Origin: Dipteris shenzhenensis
Taxonomy: Eukaryota; Polypodiophyta; Polypodiopsida; Gleicheniales
Direction: 5' to 3' (one strand)
NCBI GenBank assembly: GCA_047967505.1
Contig: CM106538.1
Length of the DNA stretch: 64,000 nucleotides
Shown: positions 22,101-34,100 of the stretch, piece after piece
How the letters are laid out: every line of letters begins with the position of its first letter
How positions within the stretch are numbered: position 1 is the stretch's first letter
Program-made: the position numbers and the translations under genes
The notes under the pieces: generated by a model
The model's database searches: none
Told to the model about the DNA's origin: nothing
The model's input: the letters and a program-made list of their open reading frames with translations, nothing else

Positions 22101-25100
22101 CCAAACGATCCAGTGCTTTGCTCAATGAGGCATATAGCCACTGACAACTCTATGTACTCGTAAATAGGCAGCAAAATGCCTTTAAAAACAATCCAAACAG
22201 TGACTGAAAATTGCTCCGATCAATGCACAACCTTCCCCTCAGTCAAACCTAGACTGGTTAAGCATCAAATCACTGAAAATCAACTCTGTTTTGAACCAAA
22301 CAGCAAATTGCTGGACTGTATGGGCAGTTTTATGCACTGGGTGTGCAAAAAGCAAGCTGTCCCTTCACAAAAACTGCTCGAAACAGTTTCAAAATGGCAA
22401 GTAGACAGCTTGGAAAGCTCAAACACAGTCCTCAAACGAGTCTACCAGCTGGTAAGGAGCAAAACAGTCCCAAAATTGACCTAAAAACACGTGCTACGTG
22501 TGAAAAACAGGTTCAACCAGCCTTGGAACTGATGCTGCAGTAGGAAAACCTTCACAAAAGTTGTCAACAGCTTGAGAATGCCTTAAGATGTAGGAGACTT
22601 GCCCAGATAATGCTGTTGCAGTTCCAAAACTGTCAAAATAACACGCAAATCTCCTCCAAGAAGAGTCACCCCCTGTAGAAGTTTTGCAGGAGGTGAGAAG
22701 CTGTGAAAAAGCAGTTCTACATGTTCTGGGATTGATAAAAAGAGCTCCAAAAGTACCAAAACTGTAGTCGCTTGCTTAGAAATCTGCTCCAAAGGCTGCA
22801 ATAGGCCTGGACAGCAAGTTGCCTAGGAGGCGCCTTATTTCGCCAGAAAAACAGCTCCAAACAAGCAGACAAAACTGCTCCAGAGAAAGAGAAACTGCTT
22901 CAGAATCAGTCGCCTGCCTTGGGAGCAGCTTGTGGAGCTCTCCTAAGGTGAAAAATGGCGGCTAACAACCTTTGGGGAAAATTTGCAGACTTTGTTCGCA
23001 ATGAAATGCAAGGTTTTCACGACAAAAATGCTCCATGGGTGTGGCAGAGGTGCCGGGGAGCAAGGCAAGCCTGCTTTGATGCCAAACTTTGACAATGGCA
23101 GCAAGTGTGCAAGGGAACATGAATCTGAAGGAAGCTGAAATAAGACTGCAGCAATAACAATGAAAGAGTACACTAGGGTAGTCATAGAGACAAAACCCTG
23201 GTGACTAACCCACAAACTTAACTTCGAACTGAGGTTAGGGTGAAAAAACCTTGTAAAACGGAAAAAGTTCCCCTATCCCCTTATTACATTGGCCATTGCC
23301 TTAGGAAACAATATTTCTAACATTGTTGACTCTAGCATTTGTGATGGTCACATCAGGCTTCAGCATCCAAATGGCTCTCTTTTTCAGTAGAGTTGAAATT
23401 GCTAGCCATCAAGATCAGTCTTGGGTTTGTAGGATCTTTGGCCATTTTGCTAGAGATTGCCCGAAGAAGAATAGAAGCAGGCTTCTTTGGCTCCTAGATC
23501 CCTAACACAAGTTGCTGCAGAGCTTCTGCGGCCCCTGGATCCTAGAGATAGGGGTTCCAATAGTTCTTGCTGCGCCTCAATAGAATTGGGATGGTTGTCA
23601 CTCAGATCCGGTTCCTACGGATCAAGAGGTTCCTGCTGTGGCTCCTAACTCCCTTTAGTGCATGGAGCAGTGCCTCTCTCTATTAGATTAGCAGGTTCCC
23701 CCTATGGATCCTGGCCTCCTTCGTGTATTGAGCAACCCCTTTCTCCTTCGACGCACAGGTTCTCCTTTTTGGCTAGCAAGCTCTCGCTCTTGGTAGAGGA
23801 TCTTGGTTCACCCCTCACTTTTGTGTCATGCTAGGATTTTGCGTTCTCCTTTTCCACCTTAGCTAGCTCAGAGTAATGACTTTTCACCATTAGCTGATTG
23901 TCGAGATTTGGTAGAGTTCGGGCCTTATTCCATTGTCGTCCTTGCCCCGCTAGGTCATATTGATAGAGTGTTGACTTCCACTGGTTTGGGATCCCTATCC
24001 CTGGAGTTTTTATTTCTATTAGGCAAAGGAAAGAAACTCCAAGAGCAAAAAGTTAAGGGTGGAGTACATCATGCAAGGCATGAGAAAATAAACACCCTAA
24101 TAGGGCCAAATCAAGCTCCTATTAGAGAGCTAGGAAAATTGCAAGGTTGAGGCTGAAAGTGCCACCTCAACCTTGTGGAGGACTTCGAGAAGAACGGGGA
24201 GCCACTCTACTCCCTAGGGAAGACAATCCTCTTGGTAGAGGTTGGAGCTAGCCTGATATACCAGCGAAAGTGGTCCTAAGACCTGCCATGAATAACAATT
24301 GTTCCGAACACGCACATGAGAGAAACAATAAAAAATCCAGTCATAGACATGTCAAGTTAGGTAGAAGTTAATCAAATGTTGTAATAGGATTCTTGGTTGA
24401 ACTCATCTTCTAAAGCACCAGATGTTGTAAGTATGTAAGTCAGATTTGATCATTGTGAGGCCACCAAGGTGTGTACAATATCGTGAGACAAAAGATGTAA
24501 ACTTAAGGCTGGCATGAACTTCGTCGTTATTAAAATTGGTGTTAGGGACCATTGCGGTGGACATGGTCTAACTTGTTGGAGGACTAGTGACCACGATGAA
24601 GGATGTGAATCACTGTGCTGGTCACTATGATGTGCTGAATCAAATTGTGAGCCTCTTGGAATATGTGAGCATTCTCAAAATTTGACAATAACAATGATTC
24701 CCTCAATTTACTACAAGGATTTCAAGGATTTAGCAAAGATTGCATGCACGATGCATGAAGTTGAGGCCACAATGGTGCTTGTCTTGGGCCAAGCAAGCCA
24801 TTGCGGTGCTTGACCTGGGCCACATGGCGAAAAGAAGAGCTAAAGCAGGTCAATGATTTGCCGAGATGGTGAGCAAACTACAAGTTTGGGCACTTCTAAC
24901 CGTGCAGACAATCCAGAAATACAATTCACCCACTCTTTGCCTAAAGAAATTGTTGGAAGCCCATCCAAAAAATCCTAAGAAAATTAGGGCTGTTTATGTC
25001 TGTGATGGTCTTGAAGTGTAGAAAATATTTATCACCTAGACATCTATCAAGGGGCAGTTGCAAATGAGCCTTTTCAACTTGAGTGTTAGTGGGCAGTAAG

Positions 25101-28100
25101 AATTGTAAACATTTGAGGAGTAACAATTCTGTTATGAAGCCAGATCAACTTTTAGGTGTGCAAAGTCTACTCAATAACCCATTAAGTGCCAGTCTATCAC
25201 TGTCTTAGGTGCAAACCGGAACATGCCCTCATAATTTGTAAAGTCTTTGCGACTAGAGAATAGTGACAAGGGCTTTTTTGAATCTCAGCAACAAGAGGGA
25301 TCCAAATTGTCTACAGAGGATGAAGTCTGAATTGTGCTCCATTCTCTTGATTTCTAGTAGCTCATCTTTGATTTCGGCTAACAATCCGGAAAGAAAGCCA
25401 TCTCTGAACCTTTGGTTCCAGCTCTCATAGATAAGTCTTTGGATCCAAGTAGAACTTTGGCACTCAACCAAGTATTCGTAAACCTAAGAAAAGAAGAACT
25501 ATTACGTTTGTCTGGGATTCAAGCATTTTGAAGTTACATTTAATGATCCAAGATTCTGCTGATGGTAGGTCTTTGTCTCAAAAGAATCCCAATCTTGGTG
25601 AGCCCATAGCATCTTGGTCGTTTGGGTACATTTCATCTGGAAATGTTGGACCATTCCTTAATTTTCTTAAAAGGTATAATCATGAATCTTGCTTAGGCTT
25701 GTTACTATCTTTTTAGTCTTGCATGTCTTAATCATGAGTCCACGAAGGAACTCCGCGTCTAAGTGTTGGAAAGGTCACCTCCCCATCTGTAAGCTCCAAT
25801 ATGAGGAGAGCATGGGGGAGGGAGACCTAGGGCAGGATGTGCCCATGAGAAAAGAAAGAGACACATCAAAGAGACCAGCATGGCTGCAATGGACGGAACC
25901 TGTGGAAGGAGCAGATGGCAGGGACAGCAAGTCCTGGATCTAACCTGGCAAGAGGTCAGTCAGGAGCAGCAGACATGGCGGGGGATTGCACAGATAAAGG
26001 CGCCTATGTGGAGGGCATCTGTGTGCAGATGGACAGCCTGCAACGGAGCCTACAGGTGGCGCAACCATGGAAGGGAGCAGCAGCACCTGGGTCGGCCATT
26101 GGCTGAGGCTGGTGGGTCTGGTTGGAGCCAGCAAATCAGGCCTGGAGATGGGCTGGCCAGGGGGGCTGAATCCTGCAATAAATGGACGGCTTTATGCCCT
26201 GGAACAAAGGCTGAAAAAGGGGCTAGAAAAGTGCGTTATATAGGGCCCTGGTTGGGCTGGTAGGGGCAGCCAACCAGGTCGGTTTTTAGGGCAGACAAAA
26301 GTCAGCCAGCAGGCCCTCGACCAGTCGGTCATTTTGAGCAGGCCTTGGGCCTATAAAAGGAGAGTCCTCAGGCCTCATTTCATGATCCAGCAAGTCAGCA
26401 AACATAGGAGCAGTAGGAGCAAGAGAAGCCTGATCTTTGGGCCTACATCCACCAGAGGCAAAGCAGGGCCAGAGTTGCTGCAGACTGAGCTCACTTGGGG
26501 CTGAAGCCTAGGCTGTGTACTAGGGCAGCAAGGTGCTGAGATCTTTGGACGGAAAGTCTACTTACGCTCGAGGTGGAGCACGCGGGCTCGAGTCTAGAGA
26601 TAGCGGGTAGATAGGAGGAGGACCTTGTGGTAAGATCATAGGACCACACCATTGGTGGGACTCTGGATCTATCTCTTTTGTATTGTGTCCATAGCTTTGG
26701 ACAGAAATATGTTATTTCGGTGTTTTCTATATCTGGCTGGTTCATTGTCTATGCTATGCACATAAGTTTAAGAAGTTTGTGATTGCACACCCCACACCAC
26801 ACTGTGTGAGCTCCTGGGCTATTCTGTCAGTCTTCCGCTGTGTGTACCCTTTGTTGGTTGATTTGTAACATGGCATCATAGCCCAAGTAGGAGGCTCATA
26901 GGTGTGGGAGGCTGAAGGTAGGGACCTTGCTAAAGGACAACCCTGATTCAGAAGCTCTTGGGAATCGACTTCCACGGCTGGAGGACAGTGTGCTTGCGAG
27001 ATGGAGGGTGACTCAGGTTTAGTCAGGTGCGTTCATAGTTCTGATCTATTGAAGGTGAGTTTGTTCGACTTTGCTGTGTGGTTTATCAGCATAGATGTTG
27101 ATCTCTTCATCCTCTTCAGCCATTGCTCTCCCTTCCTCCTCCCCCAGATTTCTTTCTTTCACCATCCCTAACTTTGGAGAGTGAGGGAAACTGGATGGGT
27201 CACATTACCGGATCTGGAAGGTGAAGATCCGGAGTCATTTAGTGGCTCAAAAGCTGTGGAAATTGACAATGGGAGTGGAGGCGAAGTGGAGGATATGGTG
27301 GACAAGGAGGGGAAGAAACTCTTCCAGTAGATGGAGAGGAGCTCGAAGCTTGGGAAGATAGAGATGCCCATACCCTGGTTGATCATAGGGACTACGGCGG
27401 ACTCTGTGCTTCCTCACATCTAGATGGCCGAGACGTCAGTAGAGGCATGGGTCATTCTTAAGGATCTGTACAAGACAGACAACACATCTCGGATCTTGCT
27501 TCTTTAGCATTAGCTCTACAACCTTGATATGGACGAGGGAGATTCCGTGCATGACCACTTGACGAAGGTCAAGGTGGAAGGGATCAACTCGCCTCAGTTG
27601 GTCAGAAGATGGACTCGTGCCATTTGGCCTTGATGGTACTGGGGAGGCTACCTTGGAGCTTCAAAGATTTGTTATGACTGTGACAGCAGGACAGAGGACC
27701 AAACCTCTGGCTTTTGAGGAATCGGGTCTAGTAAAGGACCAAACCTCTGACTTTTGAGGAATTACTGCTACAGGAAGAAGCTAGGGAGAAGCTCTACAAC
27801 AACGACAAAGATAACAAGGCGCTGCTGGCGAAGGATTACGCTGGCAAAGGGAAGGGCAAGCCTAACGGTGGCAAGTCCAAGAAGGATGACTCTGATGACG
27901 AGGATGGAGTCCGACTCAGATTCAGAGGGTGATACAAAAGCCAAAGCAAATGTTGTAATCGAAGAGTTGTTCTTGGTGACATCTCCATGTGTTACTGAGG
28001 TCAAATATGCTGACATAGAAACCACAGTGATAATGTCTGACATTGAGATGTGGGTTGACGAGGAGTCAGATGCCTTTGTAAAGGTGAAGGACAGCATGGA

Positions 28101-31100
28101 GTGCTTGGTATCTTCCAGGTGTGTGGCTGTTGATACGGACACGAGGGTGGATTCCATGGAATACCTTGGGCTTTCATGTTCAGATGGATGATGTACTTCA
28201 GAAGGAGACATCATAGGATTACATAGGCTATTGGTATGTGCCTTGATGAGGTGCATGGTTTGCTTTAAGAGCAAGCACACAGGCAGTACAACGATCTGGT
28301 ATGTACTTGATGATCTTCATTTGAGCCTTTATAGCATGCTGTGGAGAGACTCTGCTCTTCATTTGTCTCAGGTAATGTGAGATTGGAAGGAATTGGCCTT
28401 CTTTGAAGGCAGAAGGGGAAGTATGGGTGCTTCTTCAAATCTCAGACACAGAGTGCTGGAAGGTGACGCACAAGGTGTACTGAAGCCAGAAGAGTACCTG
28501 CTTCAGAGCTTAGCAAGATATTCATTTGTTGTGGACCTTGCCAAAGGAAGGACGGGTTGAAAAAGACCCTTAGAGGATGGTGCATGGAAGACTCTAGGTT
28601 GTTCACTCATTATGAGGGGGACAACTGCAAGATTGTGGTGGTTGGATTGCTCGACTTCAAAGGCAGGAACATGACTAAAGGTGGTGGTGCGAGGAGGTGC
28701 TACCAGAGATGGACTTGTGTACCAGGATGGTGTGCGCAAGTGGAACCAAACCTGGTGGAGCAGGAGCCATTGGATGAAAAGCGAGGAAAAGATTGGACAT
28801 CGAAGTGTTCGAGAGGACTACGACCAGGGAGTTACTGGAGCATCGTCATCGACGTGTTGGCATTGGGCCGAGATGTATCGGTGAGAGGGGGTGTTGGAAA
28901 GGTCACCTCCCCATCTGCAAGCCCCCATATGAGGAGAGCGTGGGGGAGGGAGACCTCGGTCAAGATGTGCCCAGGAGAAAAGAAAGAGAGGGGGCTGCCA
29001 CATGGGCAGCACCTCACATCAAAGAGACCAGCATGGCTGCAACGGACGGAACGTGTGGAAGGAGCAGATGGCAGGGACAGCAAGTCCTGGATCTAACCTG
29101 GCAAGAGGTCAGTCAGGAGCAGCAGACATGGTGGGGGATTGCAGAGATAAAGGCGCCTATGTGGAGGGCATCTGTGTGCAGATGGACAGCCTGCAACGGA
29201 CCCTACAGGTGGCGCAACCATGGAAGGGAGCAGCAGCACCTGGGTCGGCCATTGGCTGAGGCTGGTGGGTCTGGTTGGAGCCAGCAAATCAGGCCTGGAG
29301 ATGGGCTGGCCAGGGGGGCTGAATCCTGCAATAAATGGAGGGCTTTATGCCCTGAAACAAAGGCTGAAAAAGGGGCTAGAAAAGTGCGTTATATAGGGCC
29401 CTGGTTGGGCTGGTAGGGGCAGCCAACCAGGTCGGTTTTTAGGGCAGACAAAAGTCAGCCAGCAGGCCCTCGACCAGTCGGTCATTTTGAGCAGGCCTTG
29501 GGCCTATAAAAGGAGAGCCCTCAGGCCTCATTTCATGATCCAGCAAGTCAGCAAACATAGGAGCAGCAGGAGCAAGAGAAGCCTGATCTTTGGGCCTACA
29601 TCCACCAGAGGCAAAGCAGGGCCAAAGTTGCTGCAGACTGAGCTCACTTGGGGCTGAAGCCTAGGCTGTGTACTAGGGCAGCAAGGTGCTGAGATCTTTG
29701 GACGGAAAGTCTACTTACGCTCGAGGTGGAGCACGCGGGCTCAAGTTTAGAGATAGCTGGCAGATAGGAGGAGGACCTTGTGGTAAGATCAGAGGAGCAC
29801 ACCATTGGTGGGACTTTGGATTTCTCTCTTTTGTATTGTGTCCATAACTTTGGATGGAAATATATTAATTTGGTGTCTTCTATATCTGGCTGGTTCATTG
29901 TCTATTGATGAGTCTGCACATCTATGCTTTGCACATAAGTTTAAGAAGTTTGTGATTGCACACCCCACACCACACTGTGTGAGCTCTTGGGCTATTCTGT
30001 CAGTCTTCCGCTGTGCGTACCCTCTATTGGTCGATTTCTAACACTGAGGCTTCTGCCTGACATGGATGTCCTAGTTATTCCTTGAGCATGCGCTATACTT
30101 GAATGACTTTGTCCTACCTCATCACATGCATGCCTTAACCTCAATAGGTACGATTTGTTGAGATGGTTGACTTGGGTCTGATGCCCAACGCTCGAAAGAT
30201 GCACAAATGACAGAGATTACATCAGCCATGATAGTTCTCTTCAAAAGTAGTATAATGAAAAGCTTAGTTGTAGGAAATGTCCAAAAAATTTAGGAAACTC
30301 TGTTTCCCAACATTTTCGAAATTGGTGCATTTTTGAAACATGGAAATGTTTTGAAAACACCTAATCTACAAGTGTGCTAGAAGGAATGGCAACAAGGGCG
30401 GGTATTAACAGGTGGCGATGGCAGGCTCTTGCAGCAAGGCACTCTGCTCTATGATAGTGACGCATGTAACCCGAGTGCTGCGGCGGGTACATACCAAAGG
30501 CTTGAGAAGGGACATAAGACTTGGAGTAGATGGTTTGCATGTTTGACGATTGATTTGTCACTGCAGTATACAAACCACATCTTCAAGGATCACGCCCTCC
30601 AAGAATCCAATTGCTTGACCATTGGTTGGTTGGTGCTCTCCAATAGCTGCATTTCTAACAGAGTGCCCTCTCTATCCATCAACAATTGGATGGTGGGTGC
30701 ATTCTACGATTGCTTGTGACCCTGCATGGACACATCTAGATTATATTGGTGCACGTTTTGTTTAATTGCTAGCTTATGTATGTGATCGGAAATGTACTTT
30801 GCTCAACCTACCCCCACCATTCCCATTAATTCAAATGGTGTTTCAAAATTGTTTCAAAACCGCCATGTTTCTAGTGTCCTGAAAACATTGTGCGCAACCT
30901 TGATTTTAAGAAGGTTGATCTGCTCTTATGTGTGTGTGGATGTGTGTGCGCGCGCGCAGGTGGACTGAGGAGTCAGCTCGAGAATTTCGTGTCTCTGCGG
31001 TTCTGGGCCATGTTCTCTATGCTCTTGATATGAGCTTGGCTCAAAAGGCAGTAGTTTTGTTTTTCCCTGCATGGTTGAAGTATCTCTTGAAAGGATGTTA

Positions 31101-34100
31101 TGTTGCGGGCTGCTATAAGACTCTAGAGGATTTTATGAGGTTATTTTTATAGATGCTCAGTACAAGCAAGAACTATTGGAAAAATCCCCTTTGTTTTTTG
31201 GGAACCAGCTACTGCACATGTATCCATGGATGCCCACACAGGATTACCAGAGTCTTATTCGTCATAAATGCCCCGTGTGGGTGGAGCTTGTAGATGTGCC
31301 TTTATACTACAGCCCATCAGTCTTGCCTTATGTAGCTGAAGCATTAGGGAAAGTTGTATGTCCTCTTCACTCTCTAGGAAATGCCAATGGATTATGTGTT
31401 CTTTGGGTTACTGACAGACCCACTCCACGTCATGTTGCTTTACAGGTGGAGATGTAGGGTATATCTTCTCAGCAAGTATTTTTTAAGTTGAAATGAGGTA
31501 ACTTTGCTAGTGCTTATTTTGAATGTAGCAAGTTTGGCCATATGCAATCTGAGTGCCCTCAATTATTATTGAAGCCTCCCCCTGCAACTGCAGCCCCTGA
31601 TGAATCCTCCTTGCCCAGGCCAATTGTCATGCAATGAACTTGTAGTTCAGGTGCCGTTACCCCACCTAATATCAATGATAAGGGTAAAGCTAAAATTGCT
31701 TTTGTTCCTTCTAAATCATTGGATCAAAAAGTTGTGGGAGAGAAAGATGCCTCTTCTAAGTGGCGACAGCCCAAGAAGACATTTAAGCCAAGACCCATGG
31801 CTAGTAAAAGTTGGACAGAGACAGCTTTTGCATCTAAGGATGTTCCTTTGCCTAATGGTTTTGGGGTTGGCAGCCTTTGGTCTACAATTGTTTGTTTTGA
31901 TCCTTTGTTTTGATCTCATATGGTTGTTTCTTCGCTAGATAATCCGGTTTCTCCTTCACTTGGTTCGAATGAAGAGCAGGGAAATGTTTACGAGGGCTGA
32001 GAAATGGAGAGGGTTCCAGGCCAGTCTAGCTGGAAGGAGAATGGTTCTCACCACTGCACATACCCAATTGTCATTTTCTACCTCACTTCATGGTCCCCTT
32101 CTAGAACTGGAATCATTAGAATTTGCAGATCCTTTCTTTGGGGGGGCAAGATGGCCAAGGTGAGGTGGGAGTTTTGTATCAAACCCAAGCAGGAAGGAGG
32201 CTTAGGTGTGATAGATATAGAGCAGGCCTCTCTGAAACTATCCTCAACTTAGATAATTAAAGCAATCCTCCATCCTCTTGAGGATTGGGCCCAAATCCTT
32301 CTAAGGAATGTCAACTCCCTAAGACCTCTGAGAGCTCCCAAGTGGAAAAAGTATCCTATGCTATCAGCTATTTGTAACCTTGAACCCTACAAAGCTAAAG
32401 GCAGTCAATTTTGTCTCTCACTATGGACATCCTTTGAAGGAATTAAAAGCCAAATTGTCTTCTCTGACAAAGGAGCTTTTATGACATTAGATTCAATCTG
32501 GGTCTCTGTTATCTTCAAGGAGGCTGTTCTCTCTGATCAAGACTTTGATAAGGCTATTGTACTCTTCAAAAAGGGACTGCAATGCTGGGGTCAGCTTTGG
32601 AACAGAGCCGAATGGAACAGAGCCGAGCTAAGATGGAAAACCTGGATTGAGATTAGGAGAGAGTTCAGTTTAAACAACCAAAGCTAGCCACTAGTGTTGA
32701 ACAGAATTTACCTCTGGCAGGGCAATCAGTAATGGAAAGGTGGATCATTCTTGGTTTACAGCAAAGAGTTCAGCTGGGTTAGAGTACTTCTTTCTTCCCT
32801 ATCCCCACTCCAACTAGGGACATAGGTGATCTCTTCATTATCCTTAATACTAGGTGGAAACTGCAGGACTCTAGGGACAAATGGAAATTCAGATTCTGCT
32901 TCATTTGGTTAAGCTCAATCTCTGATAAATTGTCTGCCTTGCTTTGGCTAATAATGCATAAAGCTGTGTGGACTAATATTAGAGGACCGAGAATTGGAAA
33001 GGGAAATGGCAAATGCATGAGGTGCCCCTCTATAAATGAAGATATTTTCCACCTCTTTGTTGCCTGTCCTGTTGCTAGAAAGGTGTGAAAATAGTACAAT
33101 TGGAAACAGGGGAGCCAATAAATTGGAAGGCCATACTACTAGGAGACTCTTCAAGGACAAAACATGAGATATGGACACCGATCAGAGCACATGCACTGTG
33201 GTTTATTTGGATAACCAGAAACAACTTTCAGTTTAATCAAATTGAGTTGCATGCTGACTTACTTATTCTCAATTGGTTGCACAGGACCAAAGGAAAATTA
33301 CAGAAATGATAAACTAGTTCAGAGTTGATGCTGTCCTCTTTAATGCTGACCTGCAAGACCATGTTCAAAGCTGCTTTGGGATGGACAGCACTACTCCTTT
33401 TGAAATCCCCCCTAAGTTTACTGGTTTTCTTAAACAGGTCCCTCCTCCAATTGTAAAGACGAAACCAGTGTCACCTAGTGAAGCCTAGACTGCTGCCATA
33501 GATGACTCTGACAATTCTGGTGATTCAGAGGACTTCAACTACTCTGACTACTTTAATGATGATGGCACAGATGATATAGATGATTCATATGTACCTCTCT
33601 TCTAATTCTGCTGCTATGACAAACTCAAAAGCCCTCAAGCTCATGAGTGTCTGTTAGAAATGCTTTGTTAAAGAGACTTCTCCCCATAGGGACTGTCACG
33701 ATCTGTGACGTATTCCTTTCTCTTTCTAGACTTATGGATGGTTTAATGAATGGACACTTGTGGAAGGGTATGACCTTTCGACGGGACACTTGCCCTTTCG
33801 ACGGGACACTTCTTAATGAGGCACAACCTTTCACAAGAGACATTCTAATGAAGAGACATTCCTATTGTAATGTACCCTCTCATCAAGGGTCACACCCTTC
33901 ACAAGGGGTACACACCTCTTCATGCACATACCCTTTGGAGTTCACACCTTTTCATGTGTGACTCTTCACTCTCTATATAAGAGAGGCCAAATTGTATGGA
34001 TGACAATCACATCCACCCTACAGACATTCAAGCAATATCATTATTCCTTTGCTCTCTGCTATCTCAGTCTCTTTTCTGTTCCTTAGCACAGTTCTAAATA

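Larger units (their letters stand above)
25764..30043 (+). mobile_element. LTR retrotransposon with both LTRs, pol-less (copia-like gag remnant)
   Basis: Two long direct repeats, 25764-26870 and 28892-30043, both begin TGTTGGAAAGG and end TAACA. A primer site (TGGCATCATAGCC, one of the Met-tRNA type with changes) follows the left LTR, and a purine tract GAGAGGGGG precedes the right one. The 5-bp flanks are CTAAG and CTGAG, a target-site duplication with one change. The 2.0-kb interior holds only gag remnants, so it depended on another element to move. This places it as a non-autonomous copia-type element. Confidence 0.85.
30958..33690 (+). mobile_element. L1 LINE with internal deletion
   Basis: Plus-strand L1. 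ORF1 remnants (30958-31900) pass straight into the C-terminal part of ORF2 (from about 32090); the endonuclease and catalytic RT are missing. ORF1 is related to the intact ORF1 at 1020-2231. An acidic tail sequence near 33500-33600 may be the end of ORF2. The chromovirus LTR begins at 33694, just after it. Confidence 0.8.

Noticed and set aside
28557-29416. Open frames of about 180-207 residues over the right LTR
   Set aside because: They cross the internal/LTR border and recur in part in the left LTR (25880-26263), so they are LTR translations.
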